Positions 52,232 to 61,244 of a DNA stretch of 64,000 nt are shown here, piece after piece (the stretch's first letter is position 1; every line of letters starts with the position of its first letter). This DNA comes from UBA288 sp050178135 (GTDB taxonomy: Archaea > Halobacteriota > Methanomicrobia > Methanomicrobiales > Methanospirillaceae), in assembly GCA_050178135.1 (NCBI GenBank), contig JBFXGJ010000009.1, positions 1 through 64,000 of the forward strand, written 5' to 3'. The notes beneath the pieces are model-generated. The model did not search any database. It saw nothing but the letters and a program-made list of their open reading frames with translations, and was not told where the DNA came from. Made by a program: the position numbers and the translations under genes.

Positions 52232-53251
52232 TCAGGACGTCCGGCGCGATGTCGAGACCCGGTCTAAAACGGTCATCACGATGACGCCAAACCCGATGCA
52301 GACCACCAGGAGCTTTGCCAGTCCCCCCAGCAGGGGCACCAGGTAGAGGATGTTCAGGACGATGAAGCCGACGACGAACAGGACGAACCGGTTTTCGCCA
52401 ATCTTCACGACCCGCGCGATGATACGACCCACCGAGAGGGCGACGATAAGCCCGGCGACCATGATGCCCGCCACGACCCCAAGCCAGAGCAGGACGGCGA
52501 TCGGGATGCCGACGATCGTAACAAGGAGAAGCATCCCGAGAATGATGGCGGCGATGATCGAGGCGACCCCAACCACCAGCGCGGGGAGCGGCTGGTCACG
52601 CACCCTGGATTCAAGGAGTGTGGCGGTCGATGGACAGAGGGCGAGGAGGATCAGACCCAGGACAAGGTACCCGAGAATGACCATGAAGGAGATGAGAGCG
52701 CCAATCCCCGAGAGGAAGCCATCGACCGGATCCGGTCCATCGGAACGGTCCCTGACCTCATCGTAGCGGGTCACGTTCGCGGACCCCTGGTTCACAAACG
52801 ACTCCGATGAGACCTGGAGGGTCCCATTGATACGACCCTCGTTCCTGAACGAGCCCCCCATGACATGGGCATCCCGCCCTATCGAGGTGTTGGGGCCAAA
52901 AACGACCTCGCCGCCAGTCACCACGGCGTTCCGGGCGACGGGACCGTCCAGGGTAACCTCACCGCCGGCAATCACCACCTTGCCGCCGACCGACGTATCG
53001 ATCAGCACCTTACCGCCGGCGACGATCACGTCGCCCCTTACTGGTGCGCTCACCTCGATCTCGCCCCCGGCGGCAATGAGCGAGTCCACCGGTGCTTCGA
53101 TGCTGAGCATGCCGCCGGCGGCGAAGACGTCGTCGTCGATCGGTTCCGAGACCACGACTGGGTCGTCACCGCCGATCATTCGCACGGCCTGTGCTCCCGG
53201 CAGGAGGAGAAGCAGGAGCAGGAGGAGAACGATGATTCTCGGTCCGTTCAT
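52232..53251 (-). CDS. Polymer-forming (bactofilin-like) membrane protein
   Basis: This 339-residue protein has a signal-like helix (IIVLLLLLLLLLPGAQA), a beta-solenoid of short repeats with the bactofilin pattern (DVIVAGGKVLID, KVVIAGGEVTLDG, NAVVTGGEVVFG, about residues 40-150) and then four membrane helices. Bactofilins polymerise into cytoskeletal filaments; here the repeat domain appears to face outside because it follows the signal helix. The start MNGPR is preferred; a GTG lies 15 bp upstream. It probably heads the envelope operon. Confidence 0.83.
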   Translation of the reverse strand: MNGPRIIVLLLLLLLLLPGAQAVRMIGGDDPVVVSEPIDDDVFAAGGMLSIEAPVDSLIAAGGEIEVSAPVRGDVIVAGGKVLIDTSVGGKVVIAGGEVTLDGPVARNAVVTGGEVVFGPNTSIGRDAHVMGGSFRNEGRINGTLQVSSESFVNQGSANVTRYDEVRDRSDGPDPVDGFLSGIGALISFMVILGYLVLGLILLALCPSTATLLESRVRDQPLPALVVGVASIIAAIILGMLLLVTIVGIPIAVLLWLGVVAGIMVAGLIVALSVGRIIARVVKIGENRFVLFVVGFIVLNILYLVPLLGGLAKLLVVCIGFGVIVMTVLDRVSTSRRTS

Positions 53252-53300
53252 GCAGAGGAATCCCACCGCCCAGTATTAAAAAGAGAGCGGTCCTCCCCGG

Positions 53301-54620
53301 TCACACATGGCGCGTGGCAAGGTACCGGATCAGGCCGTGCACCCCGTCTGCGGTTGGATGGATCTCCATGAAACCATCGAGCCCGTCGAGGGGAAGGCCC
53401 CTGCGGACCAGCTCGGCCAGGTACATCACCGAGAGCGTGGCATCGGGAGCGATCGAGACGATGCCGGCAACGCGCCGATCGTCGGCGACGAAGACCTTCG
53501 CCGCCCCGGTCCTTCGCTCGGGAACGGTAAAAAACGAGTCCGGTCCGGCAGGACTGGGGATGGTGACGGAGGTCGAGGTGGACCCGTCGTGGGCCCAGGC
53601 GAACTGGTTGCCGAGCGCGAAGCCCTGAGGGATCGCCCGGAGATCGAGGTGGGCCACCTCACCCAGGATGTTCCGGGCCGCCACGCGCCCCTCTTCACGG
53701 GCGACAGGGGTGAGATAGGGGGGACCGACCACGTCTCCGCACGCGTAGACCCCGGGGACCGAGGTCTGCATCCGGTCGTTAACGATGATGGTGCCGTTCT
53801 TCCGTCTCTCGAGGCCAACATACCCCTCGCTGTTCGCCCTGAGGCCGACGGCACAGAGCACTGCATCCGCCGGTAACGAACGCTCTCCGGAAGCAGAACG
53901 GATCGTGACCCCACGCACGAATGAGTCGCCATCAACCGAGACGAGCTCGGTCGACTCGTGGATAGAGACACGATCGAGTTCCTGGCGGGCGAGTCGAACG
54001 ACGAGCGGATCCATGCGACGGAGTAACTCGCTCCGGACCACCAGATCGACCGTGCTCCCGAACGAGGCGAAGATATAGGCAAACTCCACCGCCTGGATGC
54101 CGCCACCGAGGATCACCAGTCGCTCGGGGAGCCTGGGGATCGCCGCCAGGCTCGCCGCCGTGAAGACGCCGTCCATCTCGATGCCGGGGATCCCAGGGAG
54201 GGCGGGGCGCGAGCCGGTTGCGATGATGATGGCGTCCGACTCGACCGGTGTCCCGTCGATCCGTGCCCGTTGCCCGTCGAAGGTTGCGGAGGCCCCACCG
54301 ATGACCTCGACCCCGGAGTCCCGGGTCTCCTTCTCCAGGATGCCCATGATCGTTCGCTGAACCTCTGCCGTCGCACGAAGCAGCCCGCGGAGGTCGACCG
54401 CAGGGTACCCGTCAAGGGCCCCGAGCGAGGCGAGGCGCCGGGCATTCGAGATCGTCCGCGCAGCGTCGTTCAGGGCGTTCACGAGCATGCAGCCGTGGAG
54501 CAGGCATTGCCCGCCGATGGTGCGCCGTTCGACAAGCCGGACCTCGCGGCCTTCGGACGCAAGGTGCATGGCCGCGAACCGGCCCGCCGGGCCACCGCCG
54601 ATAACGGTGACGGGGGCCAT
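53301..54620 (-). CDS. FAD-dependent pyridine-nucleotide disulfide oxidoreductase (dihydrolipoamide-dehydrogenase-like)
   Basis: This 439-residue flavoprotein has the FAD motif VIGGGPAGRFAA, a redox disulfide CLLHGC (C-x4-C, near residues 39-44), the NAD motif VILGGGIQAVEFA and GVYACGDVVG. The C-terminal dimerisation domain has EIHPTADG, with His but Asp in place of the usual Glu of HPT-xE. It is shorter than typical lipoamide dehydrogenase, and no lipoyl partner is nearby; the substrate disulfide is unknown. Its start overlaps the stop of the upstream unknown gene (TAATG). Confidence 0.88.
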   Translation of the reverse strand: MAPVTVIGGGPAGRFAAMHLASEGREVRLVERRTIGGQCLLHGCMLVNALNDAARTISNARRLASLGALDGYPAVDLRGLLRATAEVQRTIMGILEKETRDSGVEVIGGASATFDGQRARIDGTPVESDAIIIATGSRPALPGIPGIEMDGVFTAASLAAIPRLPERLVILGGGIQAVEFAYIFASFGSTVDLVVRSELLRRMDPLVVRLARQELDRVSIHESTELVSVDGDSFVRGVTIRSASGERSLPADAVLCAVGLRANSEGYVGLERRKNGTIIVNDRMQTSVPGVYACGDVVGPPYLTPVAREEGRVAARNILGEVAHLDLRAIPQGFALGNQFAWAHDGSTSTSVTIPSPAGPDSFFTVPERRTGAAKVFVADDRRVAGIVSIAPDATLSVMYLAELVRRGLPLDGLDGFMEIHPTADGVHGLIRYLATRHV

Positions 54621-55561
54621 TAGAGGATCTCCACGCCCTCATCCATCGGTGTCGAGAGTATCTCACCGGTATACCCATTGATCTCGACGATCGAACGACC
54701 CCGCACCTGCCAGACCGGGACGAAGACGCGACTCAGCTCCACGCGGATCGCTTTCCTATCCGGTCGAAAGACCTTCTCCTCGTAGAAGATCGCATCGCGC
54801 CGCTCCTGGCGGATCCGAACCTTCTTCGTGAGGGAGCGGACGACATAGTCGACCATCCGCCCTTCAGCCGCGTCCCGGGTGATGTGGGTCTCGCTCACCT
54901 CGGCCCCGGGAGGGAGTTCGGCACGGGTAATAACCCCATCGTCCAGGGTAACGAACTCGCCGTTGATCGCGTTCAGCGCGATCGACCCCTCCTGGTCGAA
55001 GGAGATCTGGTGGTCCTTGTAGGTCGTGCCCCCCGACGAGACGTAGTGCGCCTGCCAGTAGGGGATCAGGCGGAGCTGTGCTGCCCCCTCACTCTTGGCG
55101 AGCATGCGGGCATCGCGTTCGCTGAGCCGAAGAGGGAGATGGGGAATGCCAGTCTCCTCATCCTGGCAGGTGGGGATGGCACCAACCCACGCCTGCCGCG
55201 GGCGGACGAGTTCGAGGACCATCTCCCTCCCCAGCACCCTGGCGCATGCTGCCTTTCCCGCGTAGTCGATCAGGGCCGGAATCCCCCAGAGGATACAGTC
55301 CTTGACAGCGATACGGTCGTTCACCGAGAAGAGAAGCTTGCGGCAGACGACCTCCTTATCATGGGCCTGGACCCTGTACACAGTCTGGTCGAACTGCTCG
55401 ATCTCCGCCGTATCATTGCTGCACATCACCAGGATGCATTCGTCCTCGCGAATCGCCGAAAGGTCGAGCGGAGGTTCCATCGGCTCGACGTCGAACGCGG
55501 CCGATTCAAGGATCCTGCCGATCTCATCCCGTGCGCGTTCCCGAACCTGCCGATCCATCAT
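54620..55561 (-). CDS. Conserved-looking protein of unknown function
   Basis: I do not recognise a family for this 313-residue protein. No signal or membrane helix is visible. The N-terminal half is mixed alpha/beta with ECILVMCSNDTAEIEQFD and an RKLLFSVNDRIAVKDCILWG segment; the C-terminal half is beta-rich and ends RSIVEINGYTGEILSTP, a PepSY-like strand pattern. It overlaps the flavin oxidoreductase gene and diverges from the NrpR-domain gene, so it may be co-expressed with the first and co-regulated with the second. Confidence 0.6.
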   Translation of the reverse strand: MMDRQVRERARDEIGRILESAAFDVEPMEPPLDLSAIREDECILVMCSNDTAEIEQFDQTVYRVQAHDKEVVCRKLLFSVNDRIAVKDCILWGIPALIDYAGKAACARVLGREMVLELVRPRQAWVGAIPTCQDEETGIPHLPLRLSERDARMLAKSEGAAQLRLIPYWQAHYVSSGGTTYKDHQISFDQEGSIALNAINGEFVTLDDGVITRAELPPGAEVSETHITRDAAEGRMVDYVVRSLTKKVRIRQERRDAIFYEEKVFRPDRKAIRVELSRVFVPVWQVRGRSIVEINGYTGEILSTPMDEGVEIL

Positions 55562-55617
55562 TCGTACTTCGACTCCCAGGTATAGAACAATTTTTCTCCC
55601 GCAAGGAGCGAGTACAG

Positions 55618-56397
55618 ATGATGAGCCGGTCCCTCAAGTTTGTCAATCACACGATTGAAGACTTCGCGATGCAGGTCACGTACGACCCCGTCACCGGCAG
55701 GGGGACGGTCGTCTTCAACCTCTCCCTGGTCCGGAAGAGCGACCTGTTGCCCGTGCTGGACGTGATCAGAACAGCGTGGCGCTCGGGTGTCTGCGTCTCC
55801 GATCTCGTCCGCGTGGTCCACGCCGGCGAGACGATCAACGGGTTTACGATTCCCGACGAGCAGGTGGGGATCTGCACCGTCTGTTCGGTAACCCTAGACG
55901 GGATCCTGCTCAAGCGGGGCGTTCCGCTTCACCCGATCGGTGGTGGAGTCGTCGAGATCGTAAACCGCGTACCCCGCCGGTTCACCCACCTGATTCACTA
56001 CGACGAGACCACGGTGGACCCCCTCCAGGTGCTGATTGCCGAGGAGATCACGTCGGTGACCGAGGTGATGCGGAGCGGAAACGGAACGATCCTCGCGAAT
56101 ATTCGCGAGTGTCACATGGAAGCAGAACCCATGGTCGCCGAACTGCTTGAAGACCTCGCATCGAGCCAGTTCGTCGGGGTGCTCGAGGTCGGGCTGCCAA
56201 ACAGCCCGTTGCTCGGGGTCCAGGTGAGCCCGCAATACCTGGGTGTGGTCGCTGTCGGCGGCACGAACCCTCTCGCGGCTGTCCGAGAGGCGGGCTTCGA
56301 GGTCATGACCCGCGCCATCAAGGGCGTTATCGACTCAGCCGAGATGCAGGGGATCGAACAGCTCCTCGCCGACATCCGGACCGGATTTTCTGACTGA
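55618..56397 (+). CDS. NrpR-domain (DUF128) protein without HTH, NrpRII-like
   Basis: This 259-residue protein consists of a single NrpR/DUF128 effector domain (LVRKSDLLPVLDVIRTAWRSG, GICTVCSVTLDGILLKRGVP, GGVVEIVNR, YDETTVDPLQVLI). NrpR represses nitrogen-fixation and ammonium-assimilation genes and senses 2-oxoglutarate. Full-length NrpR and NrpRI carry an N-terminal winged helix, which is absent here; Methanosarcina NrpRII lacks it and bridges NrpRI to the transcription machinery. The ATG at 55618 is backed by AAGGAG. The partner would lie outside the window. Confidence 0.83.
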   Translation: MMSRSLKFVNHTIEDFAMQVTYDPVTGRGTVVFNLSLVRKSDLLPVLDVIRTAWRSGVCVSDLVRVVHAGETINGFTIPDEQVGICTVCSVTLDGILLKRGVPLHPIGGGVVEIVNRVPRRFTHLIHYDETTVDPLQVLIAEEITSVTEVMRSGNGTILANIRECHMEAEPMVAELLEDLASSQFVGVLEVGLPNSPLLGVQVSPQYLGVVAVGGTNPLAAVREAGFEVMTRAIKGVIDSAEMQGIEQLLADIRTGFSD

Positions 56398-56526
56398 TGG
56401 GGAGAAAAGGGGTACGAGCCCTCCGTCTTCCTGCCGGTTCACGCCCATTCGGCCTGACCCAGTCAACAGGCCTGCGGCGGTTAGTGTGATCGGGTATTAT
56501 CTCTATCAAACACAAAAGTCGTCGGC

Positions 56527-57237
56527 ATGATACCTGGGTGGACCGAGGCCGAACTTCCCGTACCTCAGCTCCGTGACGGCTCCGAGCTCGCCGGCATGAC
56601 CGCTGACCCGGATTGCCGGATCACGGGTCCGATCTACCAGATGTTCCGTGACATTGCGCGGACCGAGGATGACCGGCGATGGCTCGCCAGTCAGCATGTC
56701 CGCTACGATATCACGCGAATCCCCCCCGCCACCTTCTGCAACGAGTTCGTCAAGACGAAGGGGCATTACCACCCGGTCAACCCTGCCGGGATCGCCTTTC
56801 CGGAGGTCTACGAGGTGATGTCGGGCCGTGCCCACTACCTCCTCCAGCGGCCGGACCATTCTGACGCCGTCCTGATCGAGGCGGCGGCCGGCACCATCGT
56901 CCTCATCGCACCGGGCTACGGTCACGTCACCATAAACCCGGGTGAGACGGACCTCGTGATGGCAAACCTCGTCTCGACCACCTTCTCGAGCGATTACCGT
57001 CCGTACGAAGCCCTGCGCGGTGCTATCTACTACGAACTCGCCGACGGGACGTTCGTCCCGAACCCTGCATATCTCCGGGTACCCCCGCTCCGGCACCTTC
57101 GCCCGGCCAACCTCGGCCCGCTCGGCGTACCGGCCTCCTGCACCCTCTATGACCTCGTCGAGGGGCGGGTCCCGCTCGACTGGCTGAACGCCCCCGAGCG
57201 ATTCGCCGGGCTGCTCAGCCTTCGCTCGGCAGAGTGA
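56527..57237 (+). CDS. pgi: Glucose-6-phosphate isomerase, archaeal cupin type
   Basis: This 236-residue cupin-fold PGI interconverts glucose-6-phosphate and fructose-6-phosphate with a bound metal. The cupin motif is clear: TKGHYHP (His80, His82), then FPEVYEVMSGRAHYLL (Glu93), and PGYGHVTINPG with the fourth ligand (about His133). This enzyme class is restricted mainly to Euryarchaeota. Its 3' end overlaps nadE by 23 bp in convergent orientation. Confidence 0.93.
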   Translation: MIPGWTEAELPVPQLRDGSELAGMTADPDCRITGPIYQMFRDIARTEDDRRWLASQHVRYDITRIPPATFCNEFVKTKGHYHPVNPAGIAFPEVYEVMSGRAHYLLQRPDHSDAVLIEAAAGTIVLIAPGYGHVTINPGETDLVMANLVSTTFSSDYRPYEALRGAIYYELADGTFVPNPAYLRVPPLRHLRPANLGPLGVPASCTLYDLVEGRVPLDWLNAPERFAGLLSLRSAE

Positions 57238-57964
57238 AGGCACCCAGCCGCTTGTGAGTCGAGGCCTGGACGCGGGCGAGTACCCGTTCCTCGATCTCGT
57301 CCTGCGCTTTCCACCCATTTTCAACAAGCGTTGCCAGCGCACGGTCGATCTCGTCGTAGCTGAGGCCGAGTTCATCCTCGTCTTTCTGACCGACCCAGAG
57401 CCCGGCCGATGGAGGGCGCTCCAGGATTCGTTGGGGAATCCCGAGTTCGGACCCGATCTGGTAGACCTCGTGCTTGAAGAGGTGGAGGATCGGCTGCAGG
57501 TCGGCCGCACTGTCTCCCCACTTGGTGGAATACCCCAGCAGGTACTCAGAGCGGTTCGAGGTCCCACAGACGAGCCGGTGGTCCCGGTTCGCATGGTAGT
57601 ACAGAACGACCATCCTCGCTCGCGCCATCAGGTTTCCGAGCAGGTAGGGGGTCTCGACGTACCCCGGCATGGCACGAAAGCCATCCAGAACGGGCTCGAT
57701 TGAGACCGTCCTGTGCTCACACCCGAGAAGACGACAGAGTTCCCGGGCGTCCTCGAGGTCCTCCGCGGCGCTGACTGCGCTCGGAAGGGAGAGGGCAAGA
57801 ACCCGGTCGGCCCCGACCGCCCGAACACAGAGCGCCGCCGCCACCGCGGAGTCGACTCCCCCGGAGACCCCGATCACGAGCCCCTCGACCCCAGCCTCCC
57901 AGAACATGCGCCGTATCATCTGCTCGATCCGGCCGAGGACGCAACCGCATCCACCGTCGATCAT
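57215..57964 (-). CDS. nadE: NAD+ synthase (ammonia-dependent)
   Basis: This 249-residue enzyme makes NAD from deamido-NAD, ATP and ammonia. It has the PP-loop SGGVDSAVAAALC (about residue 37), TSNRSEYLLGY and KWGDSAADLQPI, all standard. There is no glutaminase domain, as is usual in archaea. The ATG at 57964 has AGGTGG 5 nt upstream; a GTG 9 bp earlier, right after the K+ channel stop, is an alternative. Confidence 0.94.
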   Translation of the reverse strand: MIDGGCGCVLGRIEQMIRRMFWEAGVEGLVIGVSGGVDSAVAAALCVRAVGADRVLALSLPSAVSAAEDLEDARELCRLLGCEHRTVSIEPVLDGFRAMPGYVETPYLLGNLMARARMVVLYYHANRDHRLVCGTSNRSEYLLGYSTKWGDSAADLQPILHLFKHEVYQIGSELGIPQRILERPPSAGLWVGQKDEDELGLSYDEIDRALATLVENGWKAQDEIEERVLARVQASTHKRLGAFTLPSEG

Positions 57965-57973
57965 GGATTCCAC

Positions 57974-59656
57974 CTACATCAATCTGAGGCACCGCCTTAA
58001 CTCCTTAACGCCCCCGATCAGCAGGAGCCGGTCTTCCGCGGCGAACATCTCGTCCGGGCCGGGCCTGAGGACCGACCGCGTGCCCCCCTCGATCCCGATG
58101 ACGGAGACGCCGCTCCGGCCTTCCAACCAGCGGACGGCGCGAGGACGGGGACGTGTGAACCGGACCTTGACCACTCTCTGTCCATCAGGCAGGTCGAGGA
58201 GCACCTGGACCCTGTCTGCAAGCACGGTCCTGGCAATCATCTGCCCACCGATCATCGGCTGGAGCGCAACAAAATTCGCGCCGGCGCGATAGAGACGGTC
58301 AACGGCCCCGGGGTGGTTTGCCCGTGCCAGGATCTTGAGGCTCGGGTTCAGGTTCCTGGCCATCAGGACCGTGAAGATGTTCACTTCGTCGTCATTGACT
58401 GTCGTGACCAGCAGGTGAGCATCCTCGATCCCTGAGCGGACCAGGACCTCCTCTTCCTCCGCGTCGCCAACAACTGATGGGAACGGCAGTTCGCGGGGGT
58501 CGACAACGGTACACAGGATGTCTCGTTCGGACAATTCGCGGTGCACGGCGACCCCAACGTCCCCGAACCCCGTGATCACCGCCTTTCGATCCATGCCGCC
58601 GCGGACGCGGAGTTCCAGCTCCATCACTCGCTCGAGGTCCGGGGCCCGCCCAACGAGGAAGAGCATCGCGGAAGAGTCGACCACCTCCTCCGGGCCCGGC
58701 ATGAACTGGAAGACACCTCCTCTCCAGAGGATCAGGGGAAGGACATGGTGATTCTCGAAGAGGGCGAGGTCCGCCAGCGTCCGGTTGATGGCGGGAGATC
58801 CACGGAGGATCGGTGCCTTGATGATCCAGAAGACATGCTCCTGCGCCGGTTCGACCAGGTCAGGGACCTGTTGCTGCTCCTGGGGGGCGAGACCATACCG
58901 GGCAAGGACGAGCCCGGTCGAGTACTTCGGCGATAGGACGATCTCGGCCCCGGCGTACCGGAGGTACCGGTCAAATGCCGGGTCATCAACCACCGCGATC
59001 ACCTGGGCGTCGGTCTTCCCTCGAACGGCGAGGATCGTGTTTGCCGCCGTCCGGACCTCGCCGGTGACGACGACGGAGCGGGCACGTCCGATCCACGCCG
59101 CTTCCTGGGTCGAGGAGAGCACGGGGTCCCCCCAGATGACATGGGCCTGCCACCGGTACCGGCGGTGGGCTTTCATTGCCGATTCTTCGTCCTCTGCGAC
59201 GATCACAACCGGACGATCCGTGAACTGGAGTCCCTCGACCAGCGAGCGGACCGTCTCATCGAACCCGATGATCACGATGTGGTCCTCCAGCGGACGCGTG
59301 GTCCGCCTCGGTGGCGTGTCCCTGACGAACCGGGAGAGGTACGGCGTCAGGATGAGCGGGACGACCATGAAGATCATCACCACCCCGGTCGCCATCATCA
59401 CGATCGAAAAGAGCGACGTCAGCTCGTTCTCGAACGGGAGGAGCTCACCGTACCCAACCGTGGTCAGGGTCTGCATCACGAATTGGAGCGACTCTGTCCA
59501 GGTAAGAGCCCGCCCCTCGAGAAGGGGATAGAAGTGATGGAAGAGCGCGGTGTAGACGGCGACGGTTGCACCGAAGAAGAGGAGGTAGACCTTGACCCGC
59601 TGGGTCGAGACCAGCTGGAGGAACGAACGGAACCAGCCGATCACCCTGCCGAACAT
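57974..59656 (-). CDS. Two-helix potassium channel with two RCK/TrkA domains
   Basis: This 560-residue ion channel has two membrane helices around a pore loop with K+ filter TTVGYGELLP (about residues 67-76), then an RCK domain (HIVIIGFDETVRSLV, near residue 125), and a second TrkA-N-like domain (KAVITGFGDVGVAVHREL, near residue 350) with TrkA-C at the end. Such channels gate by ligand binding to the RCK ring. The start ATG overlaps the TtuA-like gene stop (TGATG) with GGAGGAGG upstream. Confidence 0.91.
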   Translation of the reverse strand: MFGRVIGWFRSFLQLVSTQRVKVYLLFFGATVAVYTALFHHFYPLLEGRALTWTESLQFVMQTLTTVGYGELLPFENELTSLFSIVMMATGVVMIFMVVPLILTPYLSRFVRDTPPRRTTRPLEDHIVIIGFDETVRSLVEGLQFTDRPVVIVAEDEESAMKAHRRYRWQAHVIWGDPVLSSTQEAAWIGRARSVVVTGEVRTAANTILAVRGKTDAQVIAVVDDPAFDRYLRYAGAEIVLSPKYSTGLVLARYGLAPQEQQQVPDLVEPAQEHVFWIIKAPILRGSPAINRTLADLALFENHHVLPLILWRGGVFQFMPGPEEVVDSSAMLFLVGRAPDLERVMELELRVRGGMDRKAVITGFGDVGVAVHRELSERDILCTVVDPRELPFPSVVGDAEEEEVLVRSGIEDAHLLVTTVNDDEVNIFTVLMARNLNPSLKILARANHPGAVDRLYRAGANFVALQPMIGGQMIARTVLADRVQVLLDLPDGQRVVKVRFTRPRPRAVRWLEGRSGVSVIGIEGGTRSVLRPGPDEMFAAEDRLLLIGGVKELRRCLRLM

Positions 59657-60300
59657 CAGCCCTCCTCCCCTCCTGCCAGGTCGAGCAGGGCATCCTCGAG
59701 CCGCGCGAGGGCAAACGGAGCCGAGGGATGCAGGCCAGCATGACGTTCGAGTTCTTCCGAAACGAAGCAGTCGAAGGAGGTCATCTCCGATCTCGAGGAG
59801 GTGAAAGACGTGCCTCCCATCCACCGGGCGTACAGCCGCACCTCCTCGGCGGGGACGCGGACGAACGGGCGAATCACGCGGGCGGCTCCGGGCGGTGGAG
59901 GGGCGAGCAGGTCGACGGCCCGTCCCCGCAGTACGGCCGCGAGGATACGGGTCGCCGCATCCTCGAGGACCGAGGCATCGGCAAAGACCGTGCATCCCTC
60001 GCGTGCCGCCTCGACGGCGACCGACTCACCGGAGGTCGATCTCAGTGGATGGACGGCCAATCGCCCCCCCACGGCATGGCGTTCGAGAAATGCTCGCAGG
60101 GCGACGTCCGCAGCCCTGCCGCCAGGGAGGACCGCAACCCGATCGCACGGCCGGAGTCCCCCCTGCCGGCGGACCTCCCGCCGCGCTCGGCGCTCGATGT
60201 CCCTGACCAGGTGTTCCCGGCAGAGAGACCGCCCGGAATACGCCTGGAACAGGACCGCCTCGCGGTGGCACCGGCTGCAGGTCGAGTCCGTCCCCTTCAC
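59656..60300 (-). CDS. Truncated TtuA-like (TIGR00269) protein lacking the PP-loop
   Basis: This protein of about 214 residues keeps the TtuA/Ncs6 N-terminal zinc finger (CSRCHREAVLFQAYSGRSLC, then REH) and the C-terminal helical part (RILAAVLRGRAVDLL, VRVPAEEVRLYARW). The ATP-binding SGGKDS reads PGGRAA, and the catalytic CxxC region of about 60 residues and the C-terminal zinc motif are absent. It cannot be a normal tRNA thiolase and might be a regulator or partner of one. The start is uncertain: GTG at 60300 or 60330. It is translationally coupled to the K+ channel. Confidence 0.65.
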   Translation of the reverse strand: MKGTDSTCSRCHREAVLFQAYSGRSLCREHLVRDIERRARREVRRQGGLRPCDRVAVLPGGRAADVALRAFLERHAVGGRLAVHPLRSTSGESVAVEAAREGCTVFADASVLEDAATRILAAVLRGRAVDLLAPPPPGAARVIRPFVRVPAEEVRLYARWMGGTSFTSSRSEMTSFDCFVSEELERHAGLHPSAPFALARLEDALLDLAGGEEG

Positions 60301-60374
60301 ACCAGTGAATATGACCGCCAGGATTATCACCTTGACTGCCGGGTTCACGCTGCTTTTATGCGGGGAACTGCATA

Positions 60375-61244
60375 ATGATGGAGAAGATGCCCCTCTCGGC
60401 CGACGTGATCCGATCCCTCCAGCCATACGACATCCGGGTGCTGCTCGCACTTGAACGACTGATGCGCCGGTTCGAGTGGGTTCCTGTCGACGACCTGAAG
60501 GGGGCGACCCGCCTCTCGGAGAAGGAGGTCGAGTACCGACTTGGTCGACTGATGGCCCGTGACCTCGTCCGTTTCGACGCGGTCCCGTACCGGGGGTATG
60601 CCCTGGTCTTCAACGGGCTCGATTCGCTCGCCCTGCACGCGCTCTCCGGGCGCGGCACCCTCCGAGCCCTCGGGTCCCTGATCGGTGAGGGAAAGGAGGC
60701 GCTCGTCTTCGAGGGGCTGGGGCTCGCCCCGGTCGCCATCAAGCTCCACCATGTTGGGCAGCGATCGTTTCAGTCCGTCCGGTTGAACCGGGATTATCTG
60801 CCCGAACGGACCCACTGTCCCTGGATCTTCGCCTCGCGCCTCTCCGCCGAACAGGAGTACGAGGCCCTCACCCGCCTCCAGTCCAGGGTTCCGGTCCCGG
60901 AGCCGATCGGGATCGATCGGCACGCGATCGTGATGGACCTGATCGGCGGCACCACCCTCAACCGGGCTCACCTCGACGACCCAGAGACGGTCCTCGAGAC
61001 CATCCTGGACGCGGTCCGACAGGCCTATCAGCTGGGGGTGATCCACAACGACCTCTCAGAGTTCAACGTGATGATCGACGGAGACCGGGTTGTCCTGATC
61101 GACTGGCCCCAATGGATAGGACCGGACCATCCGAACGCGAGGGTGATCCTGGCGAGAGACCTGGACAACGTCCTCTCCTTCTTTTCCCGTAAGTACCGGG
61201 TGCGGCGAGACCTGGACCGGGTGCTGGAGTCCGTGGTCGGATGA
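60375..61244 (+). CDS. rio2: RIO2-type serine/threonine protein kinase/ATPase
   Basis: This 289-residue RIO2 protein works in late small-subunit maturation. It has an N-terminal winged helix (about residues 10-85, LERLMRRFEWVPVDDLKGAT) and an RIO kinase domain with P-loop GEGKEALVFE, lysine VAIKLHH, catalytic HNDLSEFN and metal-binding IDWPQW. It is followed by the DUF460 gene with an ATGA overlap, suggesting joint function. Full length. Confidence 0.94.
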   Translation: MMEKMPLSADVIRSLQPYDIRVLLALERLMRRFEWVPVDDLKGATRLSEKEVEYRLGRLMARDLVRFDAVPYRGYALVFNGLDSLALHALSGRGTLRALGSLIGEGKEALVFEGLGLAPVAIKLHHVGQRSFQSVRLNRDYLPERTHCPWIFASRLSAEQEYEALTRLQSRVPVPEPIGIDRHAIVMDLIGGTTLNRAHLDDPETVLETILDAVRQAYQLGVIHNDLSEFNVMIDGDRVVLIDWPQWIGPDHPNARVILARDLDNVLSFFSRKYRVRRDLDRVLESVVG

